Counted from the first letter of the stretch, positions 20,205-31,529 are shown. The stretch: DNA of 64,000 bases from Ariolimax columbianus (GCA_036924085.1 JAVGWX010000003.1:125787474-125851473), one strand, 5' to 3'. Translations and numbers: made by a program. Notes: generated by a model not told the origin, from the letters alone.

Positions 20205-21180
20205 AGACCACTTTCGTTGGGTCTAATTTGGAACGGGTGCTGGAATTAGACCCACGGAAATCTAGGGCTTGGCTCGATTGGCTTGCATTCAGTGTTCGAC
20301 AAAGGAATTGACTGAAGGGCACCACCATGAGTGGAGCCTGCGGCTTAATTTGACTCAAAACGCTAACACTGTAGAAAGACCGACAGACTGAGAGCTTTTT
20401 CGTTGGGTCTAATAACGAACGTGTGCTGGAATTAGACCCACGGAAGACAGGTCAGTCCTACCCTCTTAATGAAAGAGATTTCCTGCGGTAATCCTGCTTA
20501 ACCCTAGCGGAATCGCAGGATTCAGACACTTGGTCATTGACTGACTAAAGAGCCCTCTATTGATTCGTTGGGTCTAATAATGAACGGGTTCTGGTATTAG
20601 ACCCTCGAAAGACAGGTCAGTTTTACCCTACTAATGATAGGGGGTTGCTACGGTAATCCTGCTCAATTCGAGAGATATGGTAGGGTCCTGGGGATCGCGC
20701 CCCAGCCCCACACAGTCGAGCCACAGAAAGAGGTCTTTGCCGTCCGCTGATCAAAGCGGGCGGGAAGCTGCCCGATATTTACCCCATACGGCGATGAGGT
20801 GTGAAACCACTAGTAGAAGACTTAGTCCTCGGTCGGGGTATCGTAAGGAGTAGAGCAGCCACCCCACTGTGAACTGTTGAGACGCAACCCTTGATCATAA
20901 GATATGCCCGCACACCAGGCGAACAACATCTCCGTGCCATTACCAGGCTTGTCCCTTGGTTGAATGCACTCCTTCGAGAGGAATCGCAGGTCGCTGACAT
21001 TTGGTCCACGTGCTTGGCTGATAAGCCTATGGTGCGAAGCTACCATCTGAGGGACTACGGCCGGACCCCTCTAAGCCAGAATCCCGCTCTAAATCTCAGC
21101 ACCGCTGTGATGGGAGGCTACGATATGGTTGGGACTTGGGGCTCGCGTCTCAGCCCGGCCCCGTCGAGCCGCAGAAATGC
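20205..21180 (+). pseudogene. 18S/28S rRNA mosaic
   Basis: The 18S segment passes straight into 28S 3'-end sequence. 28S-like blocks lie at 20211-20257, 20400-20545, 20574-20735 and 20963-21180, recognised by 'TTAGACC', 'GACAGGTCAG', 'GGTAATCCTGCT' and 'GGTGCGAAGCTACCATCTG'. Between the first two a second 18S piece reappears (20301-20396, repeating the 'GGAATTGACTGAAGGGC...GACTCAAAAC' region). The joint 'TTCGTTGGGTCTAAT' occurs three times. 20736-20960 is spacer-like. The fourth block reaches the 28S 3' terminus. Confidence 0.8.
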
Positions 21181-21189
21181 ACCTGGTTA

Positions 21190-21460
21190 AATACACCCCT
21201 GCCTCGCTCTTTACCTTTGTCTGCTATCAGTTATCCAAATGGACGCAGAAGAGATGCAGTCCAGCGGACATTGCACCTCTTCCCTACTGTGACAACCTCC
21301 CAGGTGGCGGGGAATGCTAGGCGTGCCATCACTGCAGATGAGCGGAGAAAATAAAGGGAGCAAAGAGAAACCTCACTCACATGCATATGCTACGTTTCTG
21401 ACAGGACGTGACGATCCTGAGACACAGTCACACTGGACTGCCTCTCTTCTAGGATAGTAC
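21190..21460. other. Unassigned stretch after the rDNA block
   Basis: Could be rDNA intergenic spacer or a decayed LINE C-terminus (a basic segment ARRAITADERRKQREQR is open on +). No firm call. Confidence 0.25.
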
Positions 21461-21469
21461 AAACTAGTA

Positions 21470-21745
21470 CATAGTCCATCATATCATATCATTGCCAAAC
21501 CCTATAGACACGAGTGGGGAAGACTCGATAGTCCTGCAAGACAACTTCCCTAAGAGAGACAACTCTGACCAAAAATAACTGCTGCCTTGCAGATAGGCTG
21601 GGGACAGCCAAAGGCTGAGGAGGGCATCCCTACAGAAACGCCTGTTGGAATCGGATGCACTGAGCCACATGCTTAACAAAATAAAACAGAGCAACGTAAA
21701 TATCGCTATAAACAGCTTACGACGAAGAAGAAGAAGAACACACGG
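21470..21745 (+). repeat. Dispersed repeat with (GAA)n tail, possible distant family A relative
   Basis: Ends in 'TACGACGAAGAAGAAG' and contains 'TAAATATCGC' followed by an AGCTTACGAC-like end, reminiscent of family A (AAATATCGC...AGCTGTAAACTACGAC). Similarity is limited and no target-site duplication was found. Confidence 0.35.
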
Positions 21746-21799
21746 CGTTTCTATTCATCGTTTCGCTCACCTCTCGACCATAGCCACCCCGAAATAGCT

Positions 21800-22720
21800 A
21801 ATGTACAGTAAGAACAAATTCAGAATATTCCAAAAAAATGTATATTAGATCCGGTGGACGGCAAGGTTGTGTACTATCTCCTTTACTGTTTATTATATAT
21901 GTGGCTGCAATATATACGAAGCCAACATTGGTTAGGGAAACAACTTCAGTGATCACTTAAATGAACTTCTCTTTACTTATGACCAAGAAATAATAGCAAC
22001 CTCAGAAAAACAATTGCAGAAACATATCAACAATCTTAATGAAGTCTGCACAGATTGCAGTACGAACATCAACATAGAGAAAATAGAAATTTGACAATTG
22101 CAAGAAAAGAAATAAAGACCTCTATGAATATTGTTGTTTCTAAGTAAAACAGGTGAAAGTTTTCACGTACCTGGGTAAGATAATTTCTGAAGATGGAAAA
22201 AGCGATACCGAAATCCTAAACAGATGTAATTTAGCAAGTAAAATCATTAGACAAAACTCCCCGATATTACAATGTAAGCACGGGACAATGAAAACAAAAT
22301 GAAGGCTTAACAGCACAATATTTCTACCCAGTTTGTGCTATCAGTGCCAGAATTGGATATTCATTTTTTTTAAAATACAAAAGAAACATGGTAACAACAG
22401 AGATGAAATGAAATGCCTGCGCAGATTAGAGTAACACAAATGTATAGAATCATAAACGAAGTCATACGGAGTCAAATAGGTACAACAGCAATCCTAGACC
22501 TCATCAAGAAACAGCAAACAGAATGGTTAGGCCACATGACACATCCAACACCAGATAGTATCCCTCATAAAGAAATGCGTTACAGATACAATGTACACAC
22601 AGGCAAGGACCGACCACGTAAAATATGGATAGAAGAAATAACTGAAGCAGTGAAACTCCCCATGTACGAAGTACATATTAGGGCCCGGTCAAGAAGTCGC
22701 TACATTACCTGACGCTGACA
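21800..22720 (+). mobile_element. RTE-like LINE, RT to C-terminus (degenerate)
   Basis: The translation contains RSGGRQGCVLSPLLFIIYV (block B), a degraded YDQE region where the (F/Y)ADD block should be, FTYLGKIISEDGKS and QTEWLGHM...RPRKIWIEEI at the end. Stops and frameshifts are present. The same RTE subfamily occurs on the minus strand at 27.6, 28.6 and 45.6 kb. Confidence 0.7.
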
Positions 22721-22729
22721 TGCACAAGC

Positions 22730-23297
22730 AGAGTAAACAGAAAATATATAGACATATTAAAAATCCATTAGTAGTGTGAGTTGCAGATGTGGAGGAATGA
22801 ATTCAAATTGGATTTATAAGACAACATGTTATTTTCATTTTATTATGTTTTCTTGTTTATTAACTATACATTTTCATGAATATCTTCAATGGCTGACATT
22901 GTTTGCTATTGCAAAGACACATAATATATTCCTGACCATTTTCAAATGTCAAATTTATGGAGGTGCACGGCAACAAAAGATATTTACAGATGGTCCGCGG
23001 TAACGAAAAGGTTAAGAACCGCTGTCTTAGACTATTTGTTTCTGGCACATGGGGTATCTATCGACTCTGTGGATTTTTTAGACTGCCTAAGGAGACTATT
23101 GTTTCTTCTGTTGTCCATTTGTCGTATTTCTGTAGTAGTTTCTATATCTCTAAATGGTGAATTGGTTGATTCATGGATGAATGGATGGATGGATGAATTT
23201 GTAGGTGGATATTTGTATGAATTCATGATTAAAGTGAGTGCAGAACTCTACACTTTAACTCTGTCTTTGTTACAGATATTCGGTAAAATGTGTATAT
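22730..23297. other. AT-rich stretch with a possible hAT terminus
   Basis: Near 22993-23024 the sequence 'GGTCCGCGGTAACGAAAAGG...AGAACCGCTG' resembles the right end of a hAT element, whose inverted repeat starts CAGnGGTTCTnAACC. No matching left end or transposase was found. A short GGAT repeat lies at 23173-23195. Confidence 0.35.
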
Positions 23298-23309
23298 GAT
23301 ATTTTGTTA

Positions 23310-24278
23310 ACGCCAAAGCCCATCCCTACTGTTCGCAAACCCACCTGGAAGCAGCATATCATTCCAGAGGTGGTAGACAATATACACGGAATTGGAAACA
23401 AGAACAGCCAGACTGAAAAAGAAAGAAGCGACATAACCCTGAGGTACATAGCGGAAAACTACACAAGCATGGACTGGACCCATGCATACACCGATGGTTC
23501 TGTAACAAACACAATCCAGAATGGAGGGGGAGGGGTATTCCTGAGCCTAACAAATGGTAGAAAAATAACACTGTCAGTGGCAACTGGAAAATTCTCAAGC
23601 AATTTCAGAGCGGAGGCAGAGGCATTGACGGCTGCAGTAGAAGAAATGCTCACAGGCGAAAGCAATGAAAGCCAGATAGTCCTGTTTACAGATAGCATGG
23701 CCGTGGTTACAGCACTAAAAAGCCAGAAAAATACTGAACTTAATGATTTAAGAGCAGTACTCTGTCAACTATGCCAGCAGTCCGCACCAAAAAGAGTAGT
23801 GGTACAGTGGGTTCCATCCCACTGTAGCATTCAAGGCAACGAGGAGGCAGACAGACTGGCAAAAGAAGGTGGAAGATTACCACAACCAGATTCTTGTGTG
23901 ACCTACGAAGAGTCCAAAAGGTTTATTAGGGCCAGATACATGGCCAAATGGGAAACAGAACATACTGACTACACAAAAAATGATGCCTATTACCAGTTGA
24001 ACAGAAAAGAGCAAATCGTGGTCTTCAGACTCCGCACAGGCCACAACAGACTGAGGTACCATCTATTCAATAAACTGAAGATACGTGGCACTGACGAATG
24101 CACCTGTGGTACAGGGAAAATGACCGCTGACCATCTGCTGCAAAATTGCCCGACAAACGAGGACCAGAGAAAGCACATGTGGCCATCACCAGTGGCAACA
24201 CTAGACAAGGTCTATGGCAGTGTCGACATCCTCAGGATGACAGCTGCTTTCTTCGAAAAAATACAAGTTAACGTCTGA
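23310..24278 (+). CDS. LINE RNase H and C-terminal domain (5'-truncated ORF)
   Basis: An uninterrupted frame of about 322 codons to a TGA. RNase H residues are all present: Asp in YTDGSV, Glu in FRAEAEAL, Asp in LFTDSM, His in WVPSHCS and Asp in NEEADRLAKEG. The C-terminus has the Cys/His motif CTCGTGKMTADHLLQNC. There is no natural start codon at the 5' end; the first bases are LINE sequence abutting the target duplication, and the first internal Met comes at about residue 52. It is a remnant of a larger pol protein, unlikely to be expressed by itself. Confidence 0.8.
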   Translation, partial: TPKPIPTVRKPTWKQHIIPEVVDNIHGIGNKNSQTEKERSDITLRYIAENYTSMDWTHAYTDGSVTNTIQNGGGGVFLSLTNGRKITLSVATGKFSSNFRAEAEALTAAVEEMLTGESNESQIVLFTDSMAVVTALKSQKNTELNDLRAVLCQLCQQSAPKRVVVQWVPSHCSIQGNEEADRLAKEGGRLPQPDSCVTYEESKRFIRARYMAKWETEHTDYTKNDAYYQLNRKEQIVVFRLRTGHNRLRYHLFNKLKIRGTDECTCGTGKMTADHLLQNCPTNEDQRKHMWPSPVATLDKVYGSVDILRMTAAFFEKIQVNV

Positions 24279-24289
24279 CAGCGTACGAC

Positions 24290-24459
24290 GACGACGAAGG
24301 AAGAAATAAGAAAGAAGAAGGGAGGGAAGGGGGGAAGGGGAAGGGGAAGGACGAAAGGGGAAGGGGGGAAGGGGAAGGGGGAAGGAGAAGGGAGGGAGGG
24401 GAGGGGAGGGGAGGGGAGGGAGGGAGGGAGGAAGGAAGGAAGGAAGGAAGGAAGAAGAA
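24290..24459 (+). repeat. Polypurine tract, LINE tail
   Basis: About 170 bases of GGGAAG, GGAGG and GGAAG runs with hardly a pyrimidine form the 3' tail of the family L insertion. The tail has diversified far beyond the simple (AAG)n seen in other copies. Confidence 0.9.
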
Positions 24460-24574
24460 GATATTTTGTTATTGGCACCATCTGCGTTACAAAATCTTAA
24501 ATCTTATTTATTGATTTAAAAAAAACTTGTGTTGTGTAAAACAGGAGAAATGGAAAATACAATAGATTGTTCTT

Positions 24575-24760
24575 ACTGTGAGTAGTACTGCCGACTGTGA
24601 GTAGTACTGCCGACTGTGAGTAGTACTGCCGACTGTGAGTAGTACTGCCGATACTGCTATAATTGTCTTCGTCTTGGTACTATTCCTCATCATCGATGTT
24701 CGATTCCTCATCGTCGATGTTCGATTTCTCATTGTCGATGTTACGATTCTTGTTGCTGTT
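24575..24760. repeat. Two adjoining minisatellites (19 bp and ~21 bp)
   Basis: About four copies of a 19-bp unit (GACTGTGAGTAGTACTGCC) are followed by three copies of a unit containing 'CATCGTCGATGTTCGAT'. Confidence 0.85.
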
Positions 24761-24939
24761 ACTGTCTTCTGCTTACAAATAAACAATTTGTTACAAGCTA
24801 TGTCCAGAATCCAAGAAATACCAAGCAAGAAACTAATTTTGACATTAATTGATTGGTTAATTCGTATTTTCACTACAAACAAAGCATAGACGACAACTAC
24901 AGTTGACCTGTAATAAAAAATATGACCCAAACCATAATA

Positions 24940-25280
24940 GATGGATGTGTTGGCCAGATAGATTTTACATTGATAGATCAATGAAGTGGCTGGTAGGGGG
25001 ATATATTGATGTATGGTTGGAAGAATAAGAAGATGGATTACAAAAGATTGATGGATTGGTTGATGTATGTGTTGGCCAGATATATTTTACATTGATGGCA
25101 AGATGGCACTTACTACAAGATGACACATTTCTACAAGATGGCACCTTACTACAAGATGACAACTTACTACAAGCTAACAACACCTTACCACAAGATGACA
25201 CCTTATTACAAGATGACACCTTAATGCAAGATAACACCTTGCTACAAGATAACACCTTGCTACAAGATGACACCTTACAC
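24940..25280. repeat. Duplicated segment and 18-bp minisatellite
   Basis: 'GTGTTGGCCAGATA' with the following 20 bases occurs at about 24948 and 25070. From 25096 to 25275 there are about ten copies of an 18-bp unit like 'TACAAGATGACACCTTAC'. The repeat ORF it creates (QDDTLL) has no other support as a gene. Confidence 0.85.
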
Positions 25281-25904
25281 AAAAGTTATTCATCATATGT
25301 AGTCTGTGGACTATCTCAGTGGTATTTGAATTCTTCATGTATTCTCAATGAGAGTTCCGCAGAGACCTAAGACCGCCGAATCCAGTGAAAAAAACTACCA
25401 ACTTGGAATATGTATGTCCCCAATCGACAAAGGTATACACGTACTGTAACAAAGGTTATTCCTCTTGACGTGTCCCGCTTTGCACAAGATGTTGCAGTCC
25501 GTAGTAAACGACTTCATGTCAGAATACTAAGTGAAATTGCAAAAAAATAATTGTATCAATAAATAATATTCATTTAATGAGGGCTGAGAATATTTAATAT
25601 TTATGGTCAATGTATTAGGTGTAGAAGAATACGTAAGAGGTTCAATAGTTTTGTATACGATTTACTAAAACAAAAAGACATGAAAGTGAGTCTAGAATAA
25701 AAGTAATACAAGACCTCAAGGAAACATCTAACGATACACCATGCCGGTTGTACAGCACCAATCTTATGTAGAGTAGTAGTATATATGTAAATACATTTCT
25801 AGTGTCTCTTCCATAATGGGCTGATAGACAGGATTTGTCACTCATCTAACAAGTAGAAAGTTGTGGGCTTAATCTTAAGTCTTGTAAGAGAAAGAAATCC
25901 GGCA

Positions 25905-25975
25905 AAAGGAAGATTCCACTTTGGAGTTATGACCCAAATGGAAGATTCCACTTTGGAGTTATGACCCAAATGGAT
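25905..25975. repeat. 32-bp direct duplication
   Basis: 'GAAGATTCCACTTTGGAG' and the next 14 bases occur twice in tandem. Confidence 0.9.
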
Positions 25976-26108
25976 CCGACACCCTTAAAGTTTAAATAAG
26001 CTAAATGGACAAAATAAATTTTCTACGAGTTACCACATCAGACGATCCGATCTCCTGCTTTTTCGCCTCCCTATCACATCAGTAGATAGAAAATGTCGTT
26101 CTGGTTAT

Positions 26109-26364
26109 ATCAAACACTCATTCACCAACACAGTTAAGTAAACGTTCACTTTGTGAAGTCAAACAATGCAATATCAAACACTCATTCACCAACACAGTTA
26201 AGTAAACGTTCACTTTGTGAAGTCAAACAATGCAATATCAAACACTCATTCACCAACACAGTTAAGTAAACGTTCACTTTGTGAAGTCAAACAATGCAAT
26301 ATCAAACACTCATTCACCAACACAGTTAAGTAAACGTTCACTTTGTGAAGTCAAACAATGCAAT
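26109..26364. repeat. 64-bp satellite-like unit, four identical copies
   Basis: Units start at 26109, 26173, 26237 and 26301 and I see no difference among them. The unit has a small inverted repeat (CACTTTGTG). Perfect identity contrasts with the degenerate arrays nearby. Confidence 0.95.
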
Positions 26365-26589
26365 TTATTTCCATTTATTCTTCACTTGTCCAATTATACA
26401 TTTACTTATTCCTTTGATTAAGTTGCACGTAAATTCTCTCAGGAGGATTCCGCAGAGCAAAGAAAGAAGCTACTGTGGCATTTCAGACATATATTAAAAT
26501 CCCAAATAACAATAATTGTACATCCGACTAGCAACTTCACCATGTAAAACACATTTAGATAGAAACCTCTAATGTAAGAGCACGTAAAG

Positions 26590-27240
26590 TGGTTTGGTAC
26601 AAGCACCAAGAGAAGCAGTAAATTATAGTGGTGACACCATAATTTGGTGCAAACTTTCAGGAAGAGCCAACTTTAGTGGTGACACCGTACTTTGGTACAA
26701 ACTTTCAGGAAGAGCCAACTTTAGTGGTGACTCCATACTTTGGTGCAAACATTCAGGAAGAGCCAACTTTAGTGGTGACACAATACTTTGGTACAAACTT
26801 TCAGAATGAGCCAACTTGAATGGTGATACCATACTTATGGTACAATCTCCAGGAGGAGCAGACAACTTCAGTGGTGACACCATACTTTGGTAGAAGCTAT
26901 AGGAGGTGTTAACGTTTGTGGTCATAGCATTCTATGGTACAGGTTCGAGGGGGAGGCAATTTAAGTAGTGACATCATACTATAGTATAAGCTGCAGGAGG
27001 AGATAATTGTAGGAGGGTCGGCGGAACACCATACTTTGCTACAAACTCAAGCGGGCGACAACTGTATTGGAGACACCATAATTTGGTATAAGCCCCACCA
27101 GGAAAAAAACCGGACTTTGGTACAATCTCCTGGGGGAGTGAACTGTAGTGGTGACACCTGACTTTGGTACAAGCACCTGGGGGAATCAACTGTAGTGGTG
27201 AGTCGGTGACACTATTCTTTGGTACAAGCTCTAGGATGAG
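26590..27240. repeat. 48-bp minisatellite, coding-like
   Basis: About a dozen copies of a 48-bp unit containing 'GGTGACACCATACTTTGGTAC'. The first four keep a + strand frame encoding a 16-residue repeat (GDTVLWYKLSGRANFS); later units drift in length and break it. No splice sites, start context or domain similarity supports a gene. Confidence 0.85.
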
Positions 27241-27244
27241 GAGT

Positions 27245-28000
27245 GAATTGTAGCATATCCTTTGCAAAACGTCCATATCACCACATCTACACTTTGGCTA
27301 GTTGTCCCTTCTCTGTGACTGTCAACTTGAGAAAATTTTTGATGACATGTATTAATTCTATCTTTGGTCTTCCCGTGTCTTGTTTTCCACATATCTTCCA
27401 GTACAGTTTTTTCTCTCTACAAACTGTGGCGTTTGTCGAAGTGTCTATTTTAATTTCTTAGACGTACTGCAGTTTAGGAGCTTATTTTGCTCTTTATGGT
27501 GCTTCTTTAGGACGTATGTGAATTCCTGTTTCGGTATTCATGGTATTCTAGAGACGTTTTGTTAAATTTATTCATAGAAGGACTCAATTATCTGCTATAG
27601 TGTTTGGGTTTCCCCCTTGTGTTTGATTAATGTTTCGCATCTGTACGTCACCGTAGGGAAGATTTGTTTGCTTATTAGTGTTCTGACATAGTTTCCTATT
27701 TCATTTAAACTTTGCGTTACAATGGCAATTCTTCTTTTGACTTCCTTTTGGCAGTTCACATTGCTGCTTATAACGGAGCCAAGATATTCGAAATATGTGA
27801 TTTGTTTTCGATTTCTTCCTTTCTTATGGTAACTTTGGGACAATTTATTGCGTTATCTGTGGTCGTTTTGCTGGTTTAACTGATGTTCATGTAGCGATTT
27901 TGTTCTTATCTGTATCGTTTATTAGACAGGATTATCTGTTAAAGTCATCTGCATTCATTGGTAGAATAACTGTCATCAGAATATAATTTTAAACACACAT
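27245..28000 (-). mobile_element. RTE-like LINE fragment
   Basis: The minus strand encodes YFEYLGSVISSNVNCQKEVKRRIAI-type sequence, the post-RT segment of RTE LINEs, and further on a short C-terminal piece (LEDMWKTRHGKTKDR). Stops are frequent. Confidence 0.65.
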
Positions 28001-28429
28001 TAAACAAAACTCAATCCGGAAAATCATCTTTAAAACGAATAATCAAAATCAAATACAATATGTATTAATATAGCATTGGATAGGTGTATATTTAAAAAAA
28101 AATCAATTACTAATATAGATATACATTTTTTGTTGTCTTGGCCCTTTTTCACGAGAGTTCGGTATTCAGACGTGCGCCTCTTTGTTTGCTTCTTATACTT
28201 TCAGTAATATGCGCTTACAGCTATTCTAACAACACTTCGATTTATTTTAGTAGCACTATCATATTATTTTTACCAACAATACTATTAGGATATAAAGTTT
28301 TTTCTCCTGTTTTGTATCTCAGTGCCAGGTTATGAAGAGATATATAGAAAGATGCACAGCGGCATTCACCTCTTTTTCGTCGTCGTCCTTTGGTCTTGAA
28401 TCCGTTGTTTCTAAATAGCATTATTTATT

Positions 28430-29060
28430 GGGGAAGGGGGGGGGGAGGAGAGTTCGGCTGTGTGGTAGTAGGATTACTACCTGGAAAACCATTTTAGTTG
28501 CTGTATTTTGATGTAGTCTAATACTGATGTTTTTCTCACCAGTCTGCTAATGTTATCGTTTCTGATCATGTATGTCCTTTTTTTGTTTTTTGCGTTGGCC
28601 TTATTTCTCTAATCCCCAAGGCGGTGTGCGTTGTACTGTGGTTTTTATTTTGCGCCTGTCGGACCAGTGCATCCGACTTCAACATGTATTTTATGAAAGG
28701 GTCTGCTACCTCCTGCATTATCTAAGGGTTTGCTTCCCAGGGGTAACGGTCGGTGCTGTGATGGGGATCGAACGAAAATTATGTTGCATAAAGCACTTTT
28801 GGTAGTTATTGTCACCTGCTTGCAATTAAGTAATAGTGTTAATTGTCCAATGCTCTTATTTGCCTTATTGCATATTTGTTGAATTTCCGCTGTAATTCTT
28901 CCGTCTGCTGATAACTTGTTCCCTAAGTATGTACCATTTTTCACCCGTTTGATTTGCTGCTTTGCAAGGAAGATATTTGTTTATCCTGCTTGTATATTTA
29001 GTTTAATGATCTCGGTTTTTTTTTACGTTGATTCTCATGCTGTATTTTTTACATGTTGTA
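28430..29060 (-). mobile_element. RTE-like LINE fragment
   Basis: The minus-strand segment NGTYLGNKLSADGRIT...TTKSALCNIIF matches the equivalent part of 45590-45790 (-). It is flanked on its 3' side by further degenerate C-terminal sequence and a G-rich tract (about 28433-28447). Confidence 0.65.
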
Positions 29061-29064
29061 TTTA

Positions 29065-30080
29065 GTTTGTCAAAATGCTGCTGTACTTGTATTTCTGAAG
29101 TTGATATGATTGTTAGATAGTCTGCATTCTCTTGTTACTATTATGCACTCGCTCGTCACACAATTCAAACTGTTCAATCCCTTTAATTTATGTAATTTCA
29201 GCATTTTGTGCACTTGAACGACAGCTTGAAGTACTATTATCCGTAAATCAAACACATGTTTCTCATGTCATTAGTTTCTCAACATGATCTTAGCAAGAAT
29301 ATATATCAAGCTACTTTAGTCTCATTGTTAGATGCTGTTAATGGATAGAGAAATTGTATTTCTGCTTGAGCTTATCCATGCTTTATTTTTATGCTGAACT
29401 CTAAATAATTATCTTTCTTAGTGTATGACGTTAGTGAACTATAACAATTTCTACATTGCCGACAATGAATTGATACGTTCAGATGTAATACACTTGTCAA
29501 TGAAATTCAACAGTGAGCACTTCAATGTTATGTGAAGTCAACAGTATCACGCAGATCTAAGCCTATATAATCTGTCAGTAAACAAGAAGATTAAATTGAT
29601 ATAAATATAGATGAGATGTGGTTCACAAAGGAATTAATAATTCTCATAATAATAATAGGGATGTAACGATTAGAATGCCAAACGCCTGTAAGTTTGTTAC
29701 ATTTGATCAAAATGAAGTCGTGTTAGTTTTTTGTGTGTGGTGGAGGAGGCCCTATCGCAATTGAAAAAGGAAAGTTTTAAAACACTGTGCAACAGCAAGA
29801 AGTGTTGTGGAACGCGCTAAAGGGCGATAAAGTGAGACAATGTTCAACAGTTTAACATCACAGCTTTTGTTTTGCGTGCAACACCACAACTGATGCACAT
29901 AAGTAAAACGAATGTTGTGCAGACACATCATCGCCTATACCAATTAATAAACAGTTTAACGATGAAAAAGAAAGTATATCTAGGAAAATATACTCTTATT
30001 TCGTTAGCCTTTTTGTTCCTAAGGCCGAGTGCGTCGGACTGTGTTTTATCCATTAGTTAATCCGACCTCAGCGCGGATTT
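29065..30080. other. AT-rich stretch, nothing identified
   Basis: Only short shadows of open frames. No repeat or exon could be supported. Confidence 0.35.
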
Positions 30081-30083
30081 TCA

Positions 30084-30470
30084 TTAAGGTACGACTTTGT
30101 CGGTTCTTGAATTCCAACACATGCAAATTGGATTGCAAAATGCAGGCAGTGTACGGGGACACACGTGTGGCGAACGTAAGCTCCGGCGACGGTCCACCAG
30201 AACTGCTAAATTAATTTTGGCGATGACATTTTCTGACGCATAAATGTGCCCCTGACCTGGTCTCGGAAGATCTTTCGTTAACTCCCGTCCTTCTTTAAAC
30301 ATCGTTGTATAAATGATAAATGGTAGCCAAACAATTTTGGCAGCCCTTGAGAGCCACCGAGAATGAGGTGGAGAGATGGCATAATGGATGCCATGGGCCC
30401 AACATGGTACACCGAGACAAAAGAGCGAAATGAGTTTACTCAACAATTGACTATCTCGCAACAGACACAC
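30084..30470 (-). other. Open frame of unknown meaning
   Basis: A 128-codon minus-strand frame with several Cys near its end. No family recognised, no splice signals checked out and no relatives in the window. Likely chance or a relic. Confidence 0.15.
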
Positions 30471-30832
30471 ATGCCTGATTGAATACCAAGATTTTGTAAT
30501 TGAAACGAATCGTTTGTATTGCTATTTTAAAATAACAAAGAATACTGATTAATGTACACTCAAACGAGAATTACAGAGATCAGAATAACATTTGTATGAA
30601 ATTGAGTTTTAAACAAGTTTATTTCAGCAAGTTTGTAAAGTGTTTGTCGATCCTTCTGGATGTATGGATGTATGCAGCTGTAGTTAAATGAACTTCATTT
30701 TGGCACAACGTTATATAACATCCAACATTGGTAGTCTTTGCTCAGACTATCTGTTCCACATTAACAGAAATGTTATATTTATAATTGATCGCACATTTAT
30801 GTAATTTACTAACATGCATAACTTGGGTATAT

Positions 30833-31196
30833 GGGATCAATATGCTGAGCAGCACATGAGCTGCAGTGGTTAGCGACCCATAGCTGACTGCTGGCGTCAG
30901 GGCCAGCGAACCATAGCTGCAAAGACCCTTCTACACCTCCACGCGGTGATCCTGGATAACAGGCTACAGCAGGGCAGACTGGCTAAAGAGAAGGGATCGA
31001 AGAGGGAATGCTAAACCGGTACTAAAAAATTGCTTGCTGAAGTCGGATGTGTTGGACCGAAAGGTGCAAATATCGCAGCCAAGCTGTAAACTACGACACA
31101 ACGCATTCCGTTTTCTGAACTACATTCTGCTACTTAAGCCCTTTCAAGGTTTGATAGTGGGAGATTGAGAACGAACAAACGAAGAAGAAGAAGAAG
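30833..31196 (+). mobile_element. Short retroelement, family A, copy 2 (full length)
   Basis: It begins 'GGGATCAATATGC' like copy 1, ends in (GAAC)n/(AAG)n and is flanked by a perfect 12-bp duplication ACTTGGGTATAT at 30821-30832 and 31197-31208. About 364 bp long. It lacks the LINE-tail insertion present in copy 1, so it shows the undisturbed structure. The A-box-like part reads GAGCTGCAGTGGTTAGCG. Confidence 0.9.
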
Positions 31197-31529
31197 ACTT
31201 GGGTATATTATGTTATACATGACATCACTGAAATTGAATACACATACAAGTGATCGATTTCTCTGAAAATGTCGAAAGTATTTCAGTTGATTGTTTCAAT
31301 AGTTCCCTTTTTTAAACACAGCAAACCCCCGTAATAACAATTTCGATGGGAATTAAATTATACAATATGTAGATTGTCAGCTAATCGAATGTGGCCAATG
31401 ATTTATTTCAGTATGCCTATTCCATATTTCCCTCATAACAATCAATACATAATTTCCCTACTATTGCTGGTTTCCAAGGTCAGGACATTAACGATTTACT
31501 TTCCAAAAGCTCAAGCATTACATTTTAAA

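Larger units (their letters stand above)
23310..24459 (+). mobile_element. Family L LINE, 5'-truncated copy with intact 3' half
   Basis: It begins mid-ORF at the position matching about 57613 of the full copy. It continues without a break through RNase H and the C-terminal motif to the stop, then a long purine tail. It is flanked by a perfect 12-bp target-site duplication, GATATTTTGTTA, at 23298-23309 and 24460-24471. Truncation explains the lack of endonuclease and RT. The clean frame and exact duplication point to a fairly recent insertion. Confidence 0.9.

Noticed and set aside
23304..23309. ORF start at 23304
   Set aside because: TTG, and it is part of the target-site duplication; the ORF is simply open at a truncated LINE end.
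26109..26364. CRISPR-like array (also the 31-, 32- and 82-bp arrays)
   Set aside because: Units are directly adjacent with no unique spacers, and the DNA is eukaryotic.
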